From Tieghemostelium lacteum (lineage: Eukaryota; Evosea; Eumycetozoa; Dictyosteliales; Raperosteliaceae), in assembly GCA_001606155.1 (NCBI GenBank), contig LODT01000037.1:310001-374000 (forward strand): DNA of 64,000 nt, read 5' to 3'. This document shows positions 1-10,700 of this stretch, piece by piece. Within the stretch, counting starts at the first letter, position 1; the number at the start of each line of letters is the position of its first letter. The notes beneath the pieces are model-generated. The model was not told the origin of the DNA. It searched no databases and saw only the letters and a program-made list of their open reading frames with translations. A program made the translations under genes and the position numbers.

Positions 1-1
1 T

Positions 2-1663
2 AGATACGATCAAGACAATAAAGAGAGTTGTGCAGTTAGAGTTTCTGTACTCTTCCAGAAAATCACTACAAGTTGTACAATGTCGAATGTAACATTCCAC
101 TATTCACCTAATGTTCTAGACCAGATGTTTACTATTCTTACTGAAGGTACAAAACCAGAGAGAAACATAGTATATAATCTATATTATCAATTGGATTGGG
201 AGACATCAAATGGAACGAATGCAGTTGGATTCTATCGATTGGTTATGGCTATAAGTGTGTTTTGTAATCCTGAAAATCCATTTTCAGTATTTACTAAAAA
301 TTGGTGGGTTTCATATGAACACCTATTAACAGACTCTGAGTTATCAGTGTTCTCTGGAACTACATTCCAAAGCATTTTACTCAACTTCAATGACAATACA
401 CAAGACCCTAGCGGTGCTATCATGGGTTGCATCAACCTGTTTATTGAAAATGCTCTACAACTCGACAATACACATTTCTATAATGCATTATTGAGAGAAC
501 TCTATAATATCCTAAATCTAGATATTGTAGATAAAAATAAGAAATGGTCATTGAATATAAATTGTGTTCCTACATTCTTACCAGAGATTCCAGATTCCGA
601 AGATAACCTTTTCCTTAAGAAAATCATATGCCTTCTTAAAGCCCCTCTTGTATCAACAATCAAACCAGATCTACAAGAACCTATGGTACAGTCACTCGTG
701 TCATCTCTACAATTCCTCTCTCCCAAACCTATCGTATGTGAACTGAATTTCCCATCTTTAGCTCCAAAATCAGAGAACCCCAACAAAGGCTGTAGAGTTG
801 AACTTTTTAGTGGAATTTACGATGCATTGAAAAATGATATTACCAATTTATTAACCTACACAACCTATATTCAATTACTAAAGTACTGCTATAGAGTTAA
901 CTTTTCACTCTCTGAATTCTGTCAAATTGTCACTGCACCATTCCCTCGTGTACTTAATCTATGTTCAGAAGACATTTCTATAATCTTTAAATCACTTCAA
1001 TGGCCTACAGGATACAGTTTAGATAATCTACAATTGCATTTGATAAGTGAGAAGAACTACATTCTCTACTACTTCCTCTGTGTTCAAAACCACAATAACA
1101 ATGCATTCATTAACTCCATGTTAGAGTACCTAACATGTAGAGTTAACACTTCAAATGCAACACCACATTTGTTGCTCCTACTAATACACCTTGTAAGAAT
1201 GATCCAATTTGACCAGTTCAATGTCAGAGATTACAAGTCACAGCAACGGTTGAAAAGTCTTAATGAATGGTTACAAAATTTTAGTTTAACAACAATACAA
1301 AACTTTCAAGTTTGTGTCTATACCAGACTTACACGTATTCTCATACATAATCTTGTGAACAAAGGAAACAAAGATTTCACAGTTCAAAATTACCTTAAAC
1401 CTCTAATACCCTCACTAGGCAAATACAACTACTTCAATGACTTTTTTGATAATATTGAGAAAGAAATTGTAGATTGTGACACTATTGCCATCTCTCAATT
1501 TGTAATATCTAAAACTACTAATACCTCACTAGCCTTCATCCAAAAAGCACTTAAATATCATCCCTATGTAAACTCAATTGACCATCAATCTCAACCTAGA
1601 AAATCATCTGTAAAATCGGGTAACTATACTGACAAACTTTGTCTATTGTCAGATAAATATTAA
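2..1663 (+). CDS. 3' part of an unrecognised large protein
   Basis: The frame is open from base 2 and runs through the first ATG (base 80) without a stop, so the gene probably begins left of the window. If ATG 80 were the true start the product would be 527 residues. The protein looks like a soluble, helix-rich scaffold with regularly spaced Leu/Ile, many Asn/Ser and no signal peptide, membrane segment or catalytic motif that I can name. The TAA stop is followed at once by A/T-rich spacer. I do not recognise the family; a nuclear or trafficking subunit with helical repeats is only a guess. Coding status is secure from length and codon use. Confidence 0.8.
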   Translation, partial: RYDQDNKESCAVRVSVLFQKITTSCTMSNVTFHYSPNVLDQMFTILTEGTKPERNIVYNLYYQLDWETSNGTNAVGFYRLVMAISVFCNPENPFSVFTKNWWVSYEHLLTDSELSVFSGTTFQSILLNFNDNTQDPSGAIMGCINLFIENALQLDNTHFYNALLRELYNILNLDIVDKNKKWSLNINCVPTFLPEIPDSEDNLFLKKIICLLKAPLVSTIKPDLQEPMVQSLVSSLQFLSPKPIVCELNFPSLAPKSENPNKGCRVELFSGIYDALKNDITNLLTYTTYIQLLKYCYRVNFSLSEFCQIVTAPFPRVLNLCSEDISIIFKSLQWPTGYSLDNLQLHLISEKNYILYYFLCVQNHNNNAFINSMLEYLTCRVNTSNATPHLLLLLIHLVRMIQFDQFNVRDYKSQQRLKSLNEWLQNFSLTTIQNFQVCVYTRLTRILIHNLVNKGNKDFTVQNYLKPLIPSLGKYNYFNDFFDNIEKEIVDCDTIAISQFVISKTTNTSLAFIQKALKYHPYVNSIDHQSQPRKSSVKSGNYTDKLCLLSDKY

Positions 1664-2226
1664 TTATATTAATACACATTTACTATAAATTAATTTATTT
1701 TTTATATTAATATGAATTATTCAAATAATTTATTTCTTTATTATTTGATTGGTTATATTTTTTCTAAATTGTGACTGTTCAAATAATTTTTGATTTAGGC
1801 CTTGAAAACGAGAGAAGCTAAAACGGTTGTTTTTGCAAACTTTTCATTTTTGATATCTATTTTTTTGTGCAATGATTAGATTTACAGCGCAACAAAAGTC
1901 TAATTAACTCGTTCTTTAAATAACTTGCTGGTAATTACAATAATAGATTATTATCATTAATATGACCTATATATGAGCAGTTTTAATTGGTTGATTAGAA
2001 TATTACATGAAAGATCACCATATTAATATAAATTGACTCTTGAGGAATAAGTATTTAAATTTAATTTTCAAAAACAACATCATCTTCAATTCATTTTAAT
2101 CCTAAATATCTTTTTTAATTTTTATTTCTATTACCTTTATTTGTACAATTAAATTTGTAATAATTTATTAGTGATTCTTTTTTATTTATTTATAAATAAC
2201 AAATAAGTTACAATTTAAAAATAACC
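1664..2226. other. A/T-rich spacer upstream of the deaminase array
   Basis: No open frame of note. It should hold the 3' end of the left gene and the promoter of the first deaminase gene; oligo-T and oligo-A runs lie within 150 bases of the ATG at 2227, usual for dictyostelid promoters. Confidence 0.6.
2141..2151 (+). promoter_or_regulatory. Shared TTGTAC-ATTA leader motif, copy 1
   Basis: TTGTACAATTA lies 86 bases upstream of the first deaminase ATG. Related forms stand before all four paralogues. Whether it is a promoter element or part of the 5' leader is inference. Confidence 0.3.
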
Positions 2227-2885
2227 ATGAAAACTATATCTGTAATATTTGTTTTATTATTAGTTTCTATTGCATGTTGTGAAGGACGTGTAAAGAAATA
2301 TAAATGGTTAGAAATGGAACCTTCAATAGTATACAAAGGCAGTGATTTGGATGCTAGTGAATTAGAATTCCATGAAAATAAAATGCAAGAAATTATTGAT
2401 CATGCATATTCAAAGGGTTCAGTCTTTGCTTCATCTATTGTTAATGCTACAACTGGTGAGACTATATGTATAAGTACCAATGCAGTAGGTCAAAAGAAAG
2501 ATATGACTCAACATGGTGAAATGGTAGTTATGATGAACTGTTCTTCAATTTACGGTTTATTTAACTGGACTGGATTCTACTTATACACCACTGGTGAATC
2601 ATGTCCAATGTGTCAATCAGCTGCCATGTGGAATAGATTCTCTAAAATCATTTATGGATCCTCAATTAAATTCCTCTATTGTAACCATTGCCAAGCTCAA
2701 ATTCTAATTGAATCTCAAGTCATTAATTCAATGGGTTATGGTTTAAGTGATGACGGTACATATGTTCCAGCCCAAATCATTGGAGGTATCTTAGAAGATC
2801 AAACCAATGTTCTCTTTAAAAACTATTGTATTCCACCTAATGACACTAGTTCTCAAGCAGTTCATCCAGCTTGTATTGAAGAAGA

Positions 2886-2928
<43 letters not shown>

Positions 2929-2994
2929 ACTACTTCATCATCAGTTGAACAATCATCTGAAAATACCTCTTCCACTTCATCCACATCTCCATAG
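2227..2994 (+). CDS. Secreted zinc deaminase-like protein, paralogue 1 (poly-Ser tail)
   Basis: A 255-residue protein with a hydrophobic signal peptide (about residues 1-19) and a CDA/guanine-deaminase-type fold. His96 and Glu98 (HGE) with Cys126 and Cys129 (SCPMC) match the zinc ligands and the proton-shuttling Glu of the family, which normally reads HAE...PCxxC. Spacing and the MW after the Cys pair look most like guanine deaminase or tRNA-type deaminases. NxS/T sites and extra Cys (YCNHC, NYC, PAC) suit an exported, disulphide-bonded protein. The tail is acidic, then a Ser-rich run. It is the most divergent of four tandem copies and uses less biased codons. Substrate (free base, nucleoside or nucleic acid) cannot be told from sequence. 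Confidence 0.85.
2887..2928 (+). repeat. (TCA)14 microsatellite coding poly-Ser
   Basis: Fourteen uninterrupted TCA triplets code a Ser run in the tail of deaminase paralogue 1; the other three copies lack it. Another frame reads it as poly-His, which is only a shadow. Confidence 0.95.
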
Positions 2995-3013
2995 GGAATT
3001 TATATTTAATTAA

Positions 3014-3795
3014 ATTTCTCTGTCAAACCTAAAATTATTTGGAATTTATCTTTCAAATTACAAATTGTAAATGAAATAAATATTCTTATTTATTAAGATA
3101 ATAAATATTATATTTTATATACAAAAACGTTGATCAGGTTGAATTTTTATGAGTAAATATCCACAAAAGTATGAATATTTATTTAAATTTCGTTTACCTG
3201 AGTTTTAATCTTTTAAATATTTATTCTCTGAAATGGTTTATTATTGGGATATATAGAACATATGCCCACAGCATGGGTGATAAATCTTTTTTTTTTGATT
3301 GTAGCTTATTGCTTTATTTTTAAAATTTTTTGATTGGTTAAAGTTTTTTTGGTTTTTTTTTTATTTTGATGAGTTTCTGATGCAACTAAACGGCTTTATA
3401 CTATTACCTTAAAAAAAGGACCTTTATTTAAATTACTTTAGATGTCGTAAAAAGTTTAGATTTAACCTTTAGATTTGATTCTCAATAACAACGAAAATAA
3501 TGACACCAATCAAACAATTGACTTTCATAACTGCCACCAAAAGTCATAACAATGATTACTCGAGAACTTTACAATATTTTGATTGGATGTAACATTTTAC
3601 AATGACATGAGACAACAAGAAATTTTGTGTAGACATGTTTGAAAGAATGAGGAAAATTGACAATATAAAAGCTCTGAAACTTTTTGAATTCATTTCATTC
3701 AATCAACAAATTCAATATTATCTACTTTTTACTTGTACCATTACAACAACTTTATATATCTCTCTCTCTTCTCTCATTGTAACAATAACATTTTA
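3014..3795. other. Spacer between deaminase genes 1 and 2
   Basis: A/T-rich, with no convincing gene. The last 130 bases hold a T-rich promoter stretch and leader of copy 2. Confidence 0.6.
3733..3744 (+). promoter_or_regulatory. Shared TTGTAC-ATTA leader motif, copy 2
   Basis: TTGTACCATTAC stands 63 bases before the ATG at 3796; compare the sites at 2141, 5082 and 6744. Confidence 0.3.
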
Positions 3796-4470
3796 ATGAA
3801 ATCAGCTACTGTATTGTTTTTATTATTAGCCACTGTTGCTTTTGCCTCTGCTGCTAAAGACTATAAGGCACCATGGGTTGAAATTGACCCATCAAGAGTC
3901 TACAGACCAAAAGATCTCAGACAATCTGAAAGACTTTTCCATGAAGCTAAAATGCAAGAAATTGTCAATCATGCCATTGCTAAAGGATCAGTCTTTGCTT
4001 CCTCTGTTGTTAATGCCACTTCTGGTGAGACCATCTGTATCAATACCAATGCTGTCGGTCAAAAGAAAGATATGACCCAACACGGTGAAATGGTAGTCAT
4101 GATGAACTGTTCTTCTATCTATGGTCTCTTCGACTGGACTGGATTCTACTTATACACCACTGGTGAATCATGTCCAATGTGTCAATCAGCTGCCATGTGG
4201 AATAGATTCTCTAAAATCATCTTTGGTTCATCCATCAAATTCCTCTACTGTAACCATTGCCAAGCTCAAATCTTAATTGAATCTCAAGTCATTAACGCAA
4301 TGGGTTATGGATTAAATGACTTTGGTGAATACACCCCAGCTCAAATCATTGGAGGTATTTTAGAAGAAAACACCAACTCCTTATTTGTCAACTACTGTAA
4401 CCCAGGTCCAAACGATACCAACTCACAATCAGCTCAACCAGCTTGTTTAACTGATTCCGACGACGAATAA
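3796..4470 (+). CDS. Secreted zinc deaminase-like protein, paralogue 2
   Basis: 224 residues from the ATG at 3796, which puts a clean signal peptide (MKSATVLFLLLATVAFASAA) at the N-terminus; the longer frame upstream has no ATG. The core is nearly identical to copies 3 and 4: HGE at 96-98, SCPMC with Cys126/Cys129, and an acidic DSDDE-type tail. Like copy 1 it reads MVVMMN after HGE, whereas copies 3 and 4 read IVVMQN. Codon use is strongly biased to the C-ending dictyostelid codons (ATC, GTC, ACC), suggesting high expression. Predicted secreted or lumenal; deamination of an extracellular purine or pyrimidine is inferred from the fold only. Confidence 0.87.
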   Translation: MKSATVLFLLLATVAFASAAKDYKAPWVEIDPSRVYRPKDLRQSERLFHEAKMQEIVNHAIAKGSVFASSVVNATSGETICINTNAVGQKKDMTQHGEMVVMMNCSSIYGLFDWTGFYLYTTGESCPMCQSAAMWNRFSKIIFGSSIKFLYCNHCQAQILIESQVINAMGYGLNDFGEYTPAQIIGGILEENTNSLFVNYCNPGPNDTNSQSAQPACLTDSDDE

Positions 4471-5207
4471 ACAATTCACTAATACACTCTAATTAATACC
4501 CAATAAATTAAATTTACATCGACCCTTGTATTATAATAATTCAAAATATTTAATTTTTTTATTTTATAAATAATCATATTTTATTATAATTTAAAACATT
4601 GATCTTATAATATAAATATAGTAATCTATATCTAATGTTATAGTGTATTTGTATCAAAGAAATTAGATAATAATTTCCCAGGTATTTTTCTAACTCTCAT
4701 AAATTTCAAACTTTCTAACAACCCACAGAATCATAACGGATGAAATTCAAATAAAAATAAAAATTGACCAATCAAACAAAAAAAAAAAACTTTTAGTCAG
4801 CCTATTTCTATTTTTACTTTTTTCTATCTTTTTCGTTTAGATTTAAAAGTTCTATGGGATATTAGTAAAAAAGTTTTTACAGCAAATCGATATGAATTGA
4901 TCGATATTCCCAATCAATAACCGGTACACAAATAATCTAAGAATTCAAGGTATAGGAGACGAGTAAACCTCCCGTCACAATTGAATATCAAGAATTTTAT
5001 TTGAATCTGATCTTAGACTTAATGTATTTAATAACCTAAAGTTTTATTTTTTTTTTCAATTCATTCAACAAACTAAATTAATTGTACCATTACTCAATAA
5101 TTAATTAACTGTATCATTATCACTACTTTTTTTATATTTTTAAATACCTCCCCTCCTATTATTATTATTCTCAATTCCTGAAATTATAATTAAATTCTAA
5201 AAGTAAT
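4471..5207. other. Spacer between deaminase genes 2 and 3
   Basis: A/T-rich. A slightly less A/T-rich patch around 4,920-5,000 has no open frame I can support. T-rich promoter follows. Confidence 0.6.
5082..5093 (+). promoter_or_regulatory. Shared TTGTAC-ATTA leader motif, copy 3
   Basis: TTGTACCATTAC lies 126 bases before the ATG at 5208. The following bases (CAATAATTAATTAACTGTATCA) resemble the matching stretch before copy 4, so the upstream region was duplicated with the gene. Confidence 0.35.
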
Positions 5208-5882
5208 ATGAAATCAACTGCTATCTTATTATTATTAGTTGCATTTGTAACTTTATCTGCTGCTGCCAAAGACTATAAGGCACCATGGGTCGAAATTGAT
5301 CCATCAAGAGTCTACAGACCAAAAGACCTCAGACAATCTGAAAGACTTTTCCATGAAGCTAAAATGAAAGAAATCATTGACCATGCCGTCTCTAAAGGTT
5401 CAGTCTTTGCCTCCTCCGTTGTCAATGCCACCTCTGGTCAAACTATCTGTATCAATACCAATGCTGTCGGTCAAAAGAAAGATATGACCCAACACGGTGA
5501 AATCGTCGTCATGCAAAACTGTTCATCTATCTATGGTCTCTTCGACTGGACTGGTTTCTACTTATACACCACTGGTGAATCATGTCCAATGTGTCAATCA
5601 GCTGCCATGTGGAACAGATACTCTAAAATCATCTTTGGTTCATCCATCAAATTCCTCTACTGTAACCATTGCCAATCTCAAATCTTAATTGAATCTCAAG
5701 TCATTAACGCAATGGGTTATGGATTAAACGATTTTGGTGAATACGTCCCAGCTCAAATCATTGGAGGTATCTTAGAAGAAAACACCAACTCCCTCTTCAA
5801 AAACTACTGTAACCCAGGTCCAAACGATACCAACTCACAATCTGCTCAACCAGCTTGTTTAACTGATTCTGATGATGAGTAA
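5208..5882 (+). CDS. Secreted zinc deaminase-like protein, paralogue 3
   Basis: 224 residues with signal peptide (about 1-20), mature start near KDYKAPW, zinc motif HGE (96-98) and SCPMC (Cys126/129), and an acidic C-terminus. It shares IVVMQN and WNRYSK with copy 4, so copies 3 and 4 are the closest pair. All copies keep the YCNHC pair and NYC Cys, likely structural disulphides. Intact, intronless, with strong codon bias. The absence of variation around the active site over four copies argues that catalysis is maintained; the physiological substrate is unknown. Confidence 0.87.
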   Translation: MKSTAILLLLVAFVTLSAAAKDYKAPWVEIDPSRVYRPKDLRQSERLFHEAKMKEIIDHAVSKGSVFASSVVNATSGQTICINTNAVGQKKDMTQHGEIVVMQNCSSIYGLFDWTGFYLYTTGESCPMCQSAAMWNRYSKIIFGSSIKFLYCNHCQSQILIESQVINAMGYGLNDFGEYVPAQIIGGILEENTNSLFKNYCNPGPNDTNSQSAQPACLTDSDDE

Positions 5883-6849
5883 ACAAATAGATTGTCATTA
5901 ATACTTACATATTATTTGAAATACCTATAAAATAAAACATTATTTTATATCTGTTTTTTATTAATATAAAAAATATCTGATCATCTTCAATTTTTTTTTA
6001 TTTTTTTTTAAAAATTACGAAGTGAACAATACACTAGGTTCACACCACTAAACTCAACAATTTAGATTCTCAAAATTTTAAATTTAAAATATAATCAATT
6101 ATTTCAATTGTTTTATATTATTATTTTTTTTTATTTAAAATCTATTTGATTATTTATTTTTTTAATTTGTTGGATTTGATGGATCAGTTTCATTATTGTA
6201 AAATGTTTTGTGGAAAATGTAAAGGTAAAAACTAGTTGTAAATTAAATCAAATGATATATATCTTATTGATCCCCATTTTGTGATCGATAGAATATATAT
6301 ATTATAAACTATTGCTATGATTATCCTATCATAGAAAAAGTACCTCTCAAAATCTTGAGGGAAAACAAATCACAAGTCGAGGTCAATCAAATTTTCCACA
6401 CAGATATTTTTAATTTTCATTGTATGATTTTTTTTTTTTAAATTTTTACTAAACGAGAAAAGGCCTGTTTAACTAACCAATTGGATTCATTTGATTTGGT
6501 TAACCGTATCAAATCCATCACTCTTTGATTTATTTTTTATTTAAATAAATGAGGGATATAGGCTATTAAGTCCTTTTAAAGATTCTGTGACACCAATGAA
6601 AATTATTAATTTTATAAGAATGAGCATCATGATGATACGCGAAACGTTGATTAAATATTAAAGAATTTACTTTGAAATAATCTTTAAATAAATAGAAAAT
6701 TTTTTCTTTTATTTTTTATTCATACCAACAATCTTTCTATTAATTGTACTATTACTATAATCAATTAATTGTATTATCACATTTTACATTTATTTTTTTA
6801 AGATATTATTACATCATCAATATTTTTAAAAATAATTACTATACAAACT
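5883..6849. other. Spacer between deaminase genes 3 and 4
   Basis: Nearly 1 kb of A/T-rich DNA without a supportable gene; imperfect short repeats of TTTGAT type at about 6,170-6,190 and 6,485-6,530. The final 110 bases resemble the leader of copy 3. Confidence 0.6.
6744..6755 (+). promoter_or_regulatory. Shared TTGTAC-ATTA leader motif, copy 4
   Basis: TTGTACTATTAC stands 106 bases before the ATG at 6850 and is followed by CAATTAATTGTATTATCA, similar to the copy 3 leader. Confidence 0.35.
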
Positions 6850-7524
6850 ATGAAATCTGCAACTATTTTATTATTATTAGCTGCTTTTGTAGCATTTTCC
6901 GCAGCTTCAGAATACAAAGCACCATGGGTTGAATTCGATCCATCTAGAGTTTACAGACCACAAGACCTCAGACAATCTGAAAGACTTTTCCATGAAGCTA
7001 AAATGAAGGAAATTGTAGATCACGCCATCTCTAAAGGTTCAGTCTTTGCTTCCTCCGTCGTCAATGCCACCTCTGGTCAAACTATCTGTATCAATACCAA
7101 TGCTGTCGGTCAAAAGAAAGATATGACCCAACACGGTGAAATCGTCGTCATGCAAAACTGTTCTTCAATCTATGGTCTCTTCGACTGGACTGGTTTCTAT
7201 TTATACACCACTGGTGAATCATGTCCAATGTGTCAATCAGCTGCCATGTGGAACAGATACTCTAAAATCATTTTCGGTTCATCCATCAAATTCCTCTACT
7301 GTAACCATTGCCAAGCTCAAATCTTAATTGAATCTCAAGTCATTAACTCAATGGGTTATGGATTAAATGATTTTGGTGAATACGTCCCAGCTCAAATCAT
7401 TGGAGGTATCTTAGAAGAAAACACCAACTCCCTCTTCAAAAACTACTGTAACCCAGGTCCATACGATACCAACTCACAATCAGTCCACCCAGCTTGTTTA
7501 ACTGATTCTGAATCTGATGAATAA
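6850..7524 (+). CDS. Secreted zinc deaminase-like protein, paralogue 4
   Basis: 224 residues, signal peptide about 1-19, mature start SEYKAPW (one residue shorter than copies 2 and 3), HGE at 95-97 and SCPMC with Cys125/Cys128. The tail is DSESDE. Otherwise nearly identical to copy 3. It ends the array; the next gene (topoisomerase II) lies on the other strand with tail-to-tail orientation. Long identical stretches at DNA level among copies 2-4 point to recent duplication or gene conversion. Function as for the other copies: deaminase fold sure, substrate unknown. Confidence 0.87.
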   Translation: MKSATILLLLAAFVAFSAASEYKAPWVEFDPSRVYRPQDLRQSERLFHEAKMKEIVDHAISKGSVFASSVVNATSGQTICINTNAVGQKKDMTQHGEIVVMQNCSSIYGLFDWTGFYLYTTGESCPMCQSAAMWNRYSKIIFGSSIKFLYCNHCQAQILIESQVINSMGYGLNDFGEYVPAQIIGGILEENTNSLFKNYCNPGPYDTNSQSVHPACLTDSESDE

Positions 7525-7744
7525 ACAATTCACTAAACTAAATAAAATACATGTCCGATCTTGAATAAAAAAAATTATTATTCATTAACACTATTAAATT
7601 ACAGGAATAGATATATTTATAAAAAGGATTGATTGAATTATGAAATTAAATATATTATCAAAGTTGGTTTGTTTATTTTAAAATATATAAATTAATTTAT
7701 ATTTCTATTTGGTAATTGATAATAATGAATATAGATATTTTTTT

Positions 7745-10700
7745 TTAATCACTGAACATTTCATCATCAGATGAATCAAAGAAAGTGCTAGGTATATTGT
7801 TTAATGCAGCACCTCTAGTTCTCAATGATGGCAATACAATATTTTTTGGTGGAGGTGTATCAGACCCACTATCCTCATCTTCTGAAAATGATTCTTCTTT
7901 TTTGGTGAGTACCTTCTTTTTACCATTTGTAGTAGAGGCCTTTGCTGAAGGTTTTGATGGTTTTGGAATTACAGCTGGAATTGGTTTGGCAGCAGCAACT
8001 GTGGTTTTTGATTTTTTAGTAGTTGGTTTTTCAACATAATCTTCATCAGAATCAGAGCTTATGGTGGTAGAGGTAGTTGTGGAAGAAGTCTTGGGAGATA
8101 ATTTAGTGAAATAAGAATCAATTTTACTTGAAGCTGATGTAGATACAGCTGAAGATTTGGTTGATACAGTGGCTGCTGGTTTGGATGGTTTCTTCTCTTC
8201 AACTACAACCTCTTCTTCTATATCACTTTCTTCCTTCTTTCTCTTACCCAAAGTTGATTTTGAAGCAGCTTTGGAGGTGGATGAAGGTGGTTTAGCAACT
8301 TTACTTTTACGAATGGTTGTGATTTTTCTGGCTTTTGGTAGTTTTTTACCCTTGTGTTTTGATTTCAATTGATCAGTAAGATTCTTTTGATCGGTATCAT
8401 ATTCATCTTGTTTGTCTAGTTCTTCTTCAAGTACCTCGAGATCTCTAAGATAGATTTCTTTAATTGGAGTGGATTTGAGTTTATCCAATTCTTGTTTCTT
8501 GGTGTCTCTTTCTTCCATAATCTTTTTGACACGTTCCAATGTAAGAGACCACAGAGGGAGAGATAAGAGATAATCGTAACCTTTACTATCTTCATCTTGA
8601 TCAACTTCCATTTCATCTTCGTCTCTTTCTTCTTCGTTATCTGATTCAATTGCATCTTCTTCCTCAAAGTTTTTACCAGATTTTGCCTTTAACTTTTTTC
8701 TAGTAGATTGATTGGCATTCTTTAGAATCTTGTCGAATTTCATCTCTTTGAGTCTCTTAAGAATATCAACTTTCTTAACCTTATTGATTTCAATCTCCTT
8801 ATTGACAACAGCTAGAATAAATCTAGCTTTGTTAGAGAGTCTATTGTATTCTTCAAGTAATTTCTCACAGAGGAACTCCTTTCTCATATCATAGTGTTTC
8901 ATACGAATCTTTAAGAAATTGTCCATAATCTCCATAGTGGTATTATATTTAACGATATTATTCTCTTCATCAAAGACAACCATATTAGTTTCAGATCCTG
9001 TTGAAGTCAATTTGAATTCTTTAGGGATATTAATATTGTCTACAGGTTCAACAGTGGTAACGATAAAGTGGACAATAGCCTCTGAACTGTAATTTACATA
9101 TTTACTAATTACAGCAGCCTTTTCTTCATTGTCGTCTTTCTTCTTTTTAGAGGTTGCCTTGGTAGTCTTCTTAGCAGTGGTCTTCTTCAGTTTTGCTTTG
9201 GCCTGTTTTCTCTTTTCTTTTGTACCTGGATTCAAGAGTTCTTCAAGGTACTCCTTGTAGTCTTGTGTCCAGACGCCAACAGGTAACTCTGTAATCTCAA
9301 ATTGATATTCACTTAATTTCTTCCAGACACCATTGAAAACATATTGAGCATCACCTTTACCATTTTCAATAGTACCTGTGAAACCTCTGGTAAATGGAGT
9401 GAGTTTCTTCATTTCCTTACCATCTAGATGCAATTTGATATTCTTTATAATGTCTCTTGGATTATAGGAGAGGAATTTAGAGGACCAACCAGTACCAATA
9501 CCAGTTCCACCATTTACCAAAACCATTGGAATAATAGGTACATAGAATTTAGGTTCAACTTTAATACCATCATCAATGACAGTTTTAAGGATGTGGTCAT
9601 CATCAGGATGATAGATGGCTCTTGCAATACTCTGTAAACGAGTATGAATATATCTTGCAGATGAACAATCTTCACCACCTTCATAACGACTACCAAATGA
9701 ACCTGATGGATATAAAAGATTGATATTATTACTACCAACATAGTCCTGGGCCATACCAACAATAGCTTTGTTGAGTGACATCTCACCATGATGGTAAGCA
9801 CTCTGTTCAGAGACATACCCAATCAATTGAGCAACTCTAATCTCACTCTTCAAATTTCTCTTGAAACAAGAGAACAAAATCTTTCTCAACGAAGTCTTAA
9901 GACCATCAACCAAAGATGGAATACTTCTATCACAATCAGCAATAGAGAACAATACCAACTCCTTATTAATAAAATCAGAGTATTTCAAAGTTTTAGTACC
10001 ATATTGCTCTAAAAAGGTACCATCAACATGTTCAGCCATCCATTTCTTTCTGTCATCTGCTCTCTTCTTGTTGAATGCCTTATCAATATTCTCTTCAGCT
10101 TCAGAATCCCATTCAAAGTCAATCTTGTGTTTATCAATAGCAGCAAAGTATTCTTTACCTTCTTCAGGTTTACTAGTACCCAACCCCTTGTAATATTTAA
10201 TATGCCATCCTTTTCCTGGATTCTTTTCTTTCCATTCCAAAAACTCTGGTAGAGTATAGAATGACAATGTCTTTTGTCCCTTTTTAAAACATTTTACAAT
10301 TGGAGTAATAAACTCAACCAAAAATCCTGGTATCTGTAAAAGTGAAGGCCAAAAATGTTTAATCAAATTAATTAACAAACCTTTAATATGTGAACCATCA
10401 TGATCCTAAAATAGTTATATATATTAGTATATTTATATATAAATATTTTAAATAATAACTTACTTGATCAGTCATAATCATTAAATGTCCATAACGTAAA
10501 GTATCAACGGATGTATATTCTTTACCATATTGAAGACCCATAATTTCTACGATGGCAGTGATTTCTTCGTTGGCTACAACTTTGGAATTGGAGAGATCAG
10601 ATACATTTTCAATTTTACCTTTAAGTGGGAACGCACCATAGAGATCTCTTCCAACTACAGAAATACCAGCAGTGGCAATAGACTTTGCAGAGTCACCCTC

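Noticed and set aside
2807-3013. His-rich frame
   Set aside because: It is the shifted reading of the (TCA)14 tract in deaminase copy 1.
3733-3795. N-terminal extension of deaminase copy 2
   Set aside because: Starts at TTG; the ATG at 3796 gives the signal peptide seen in the other copies.
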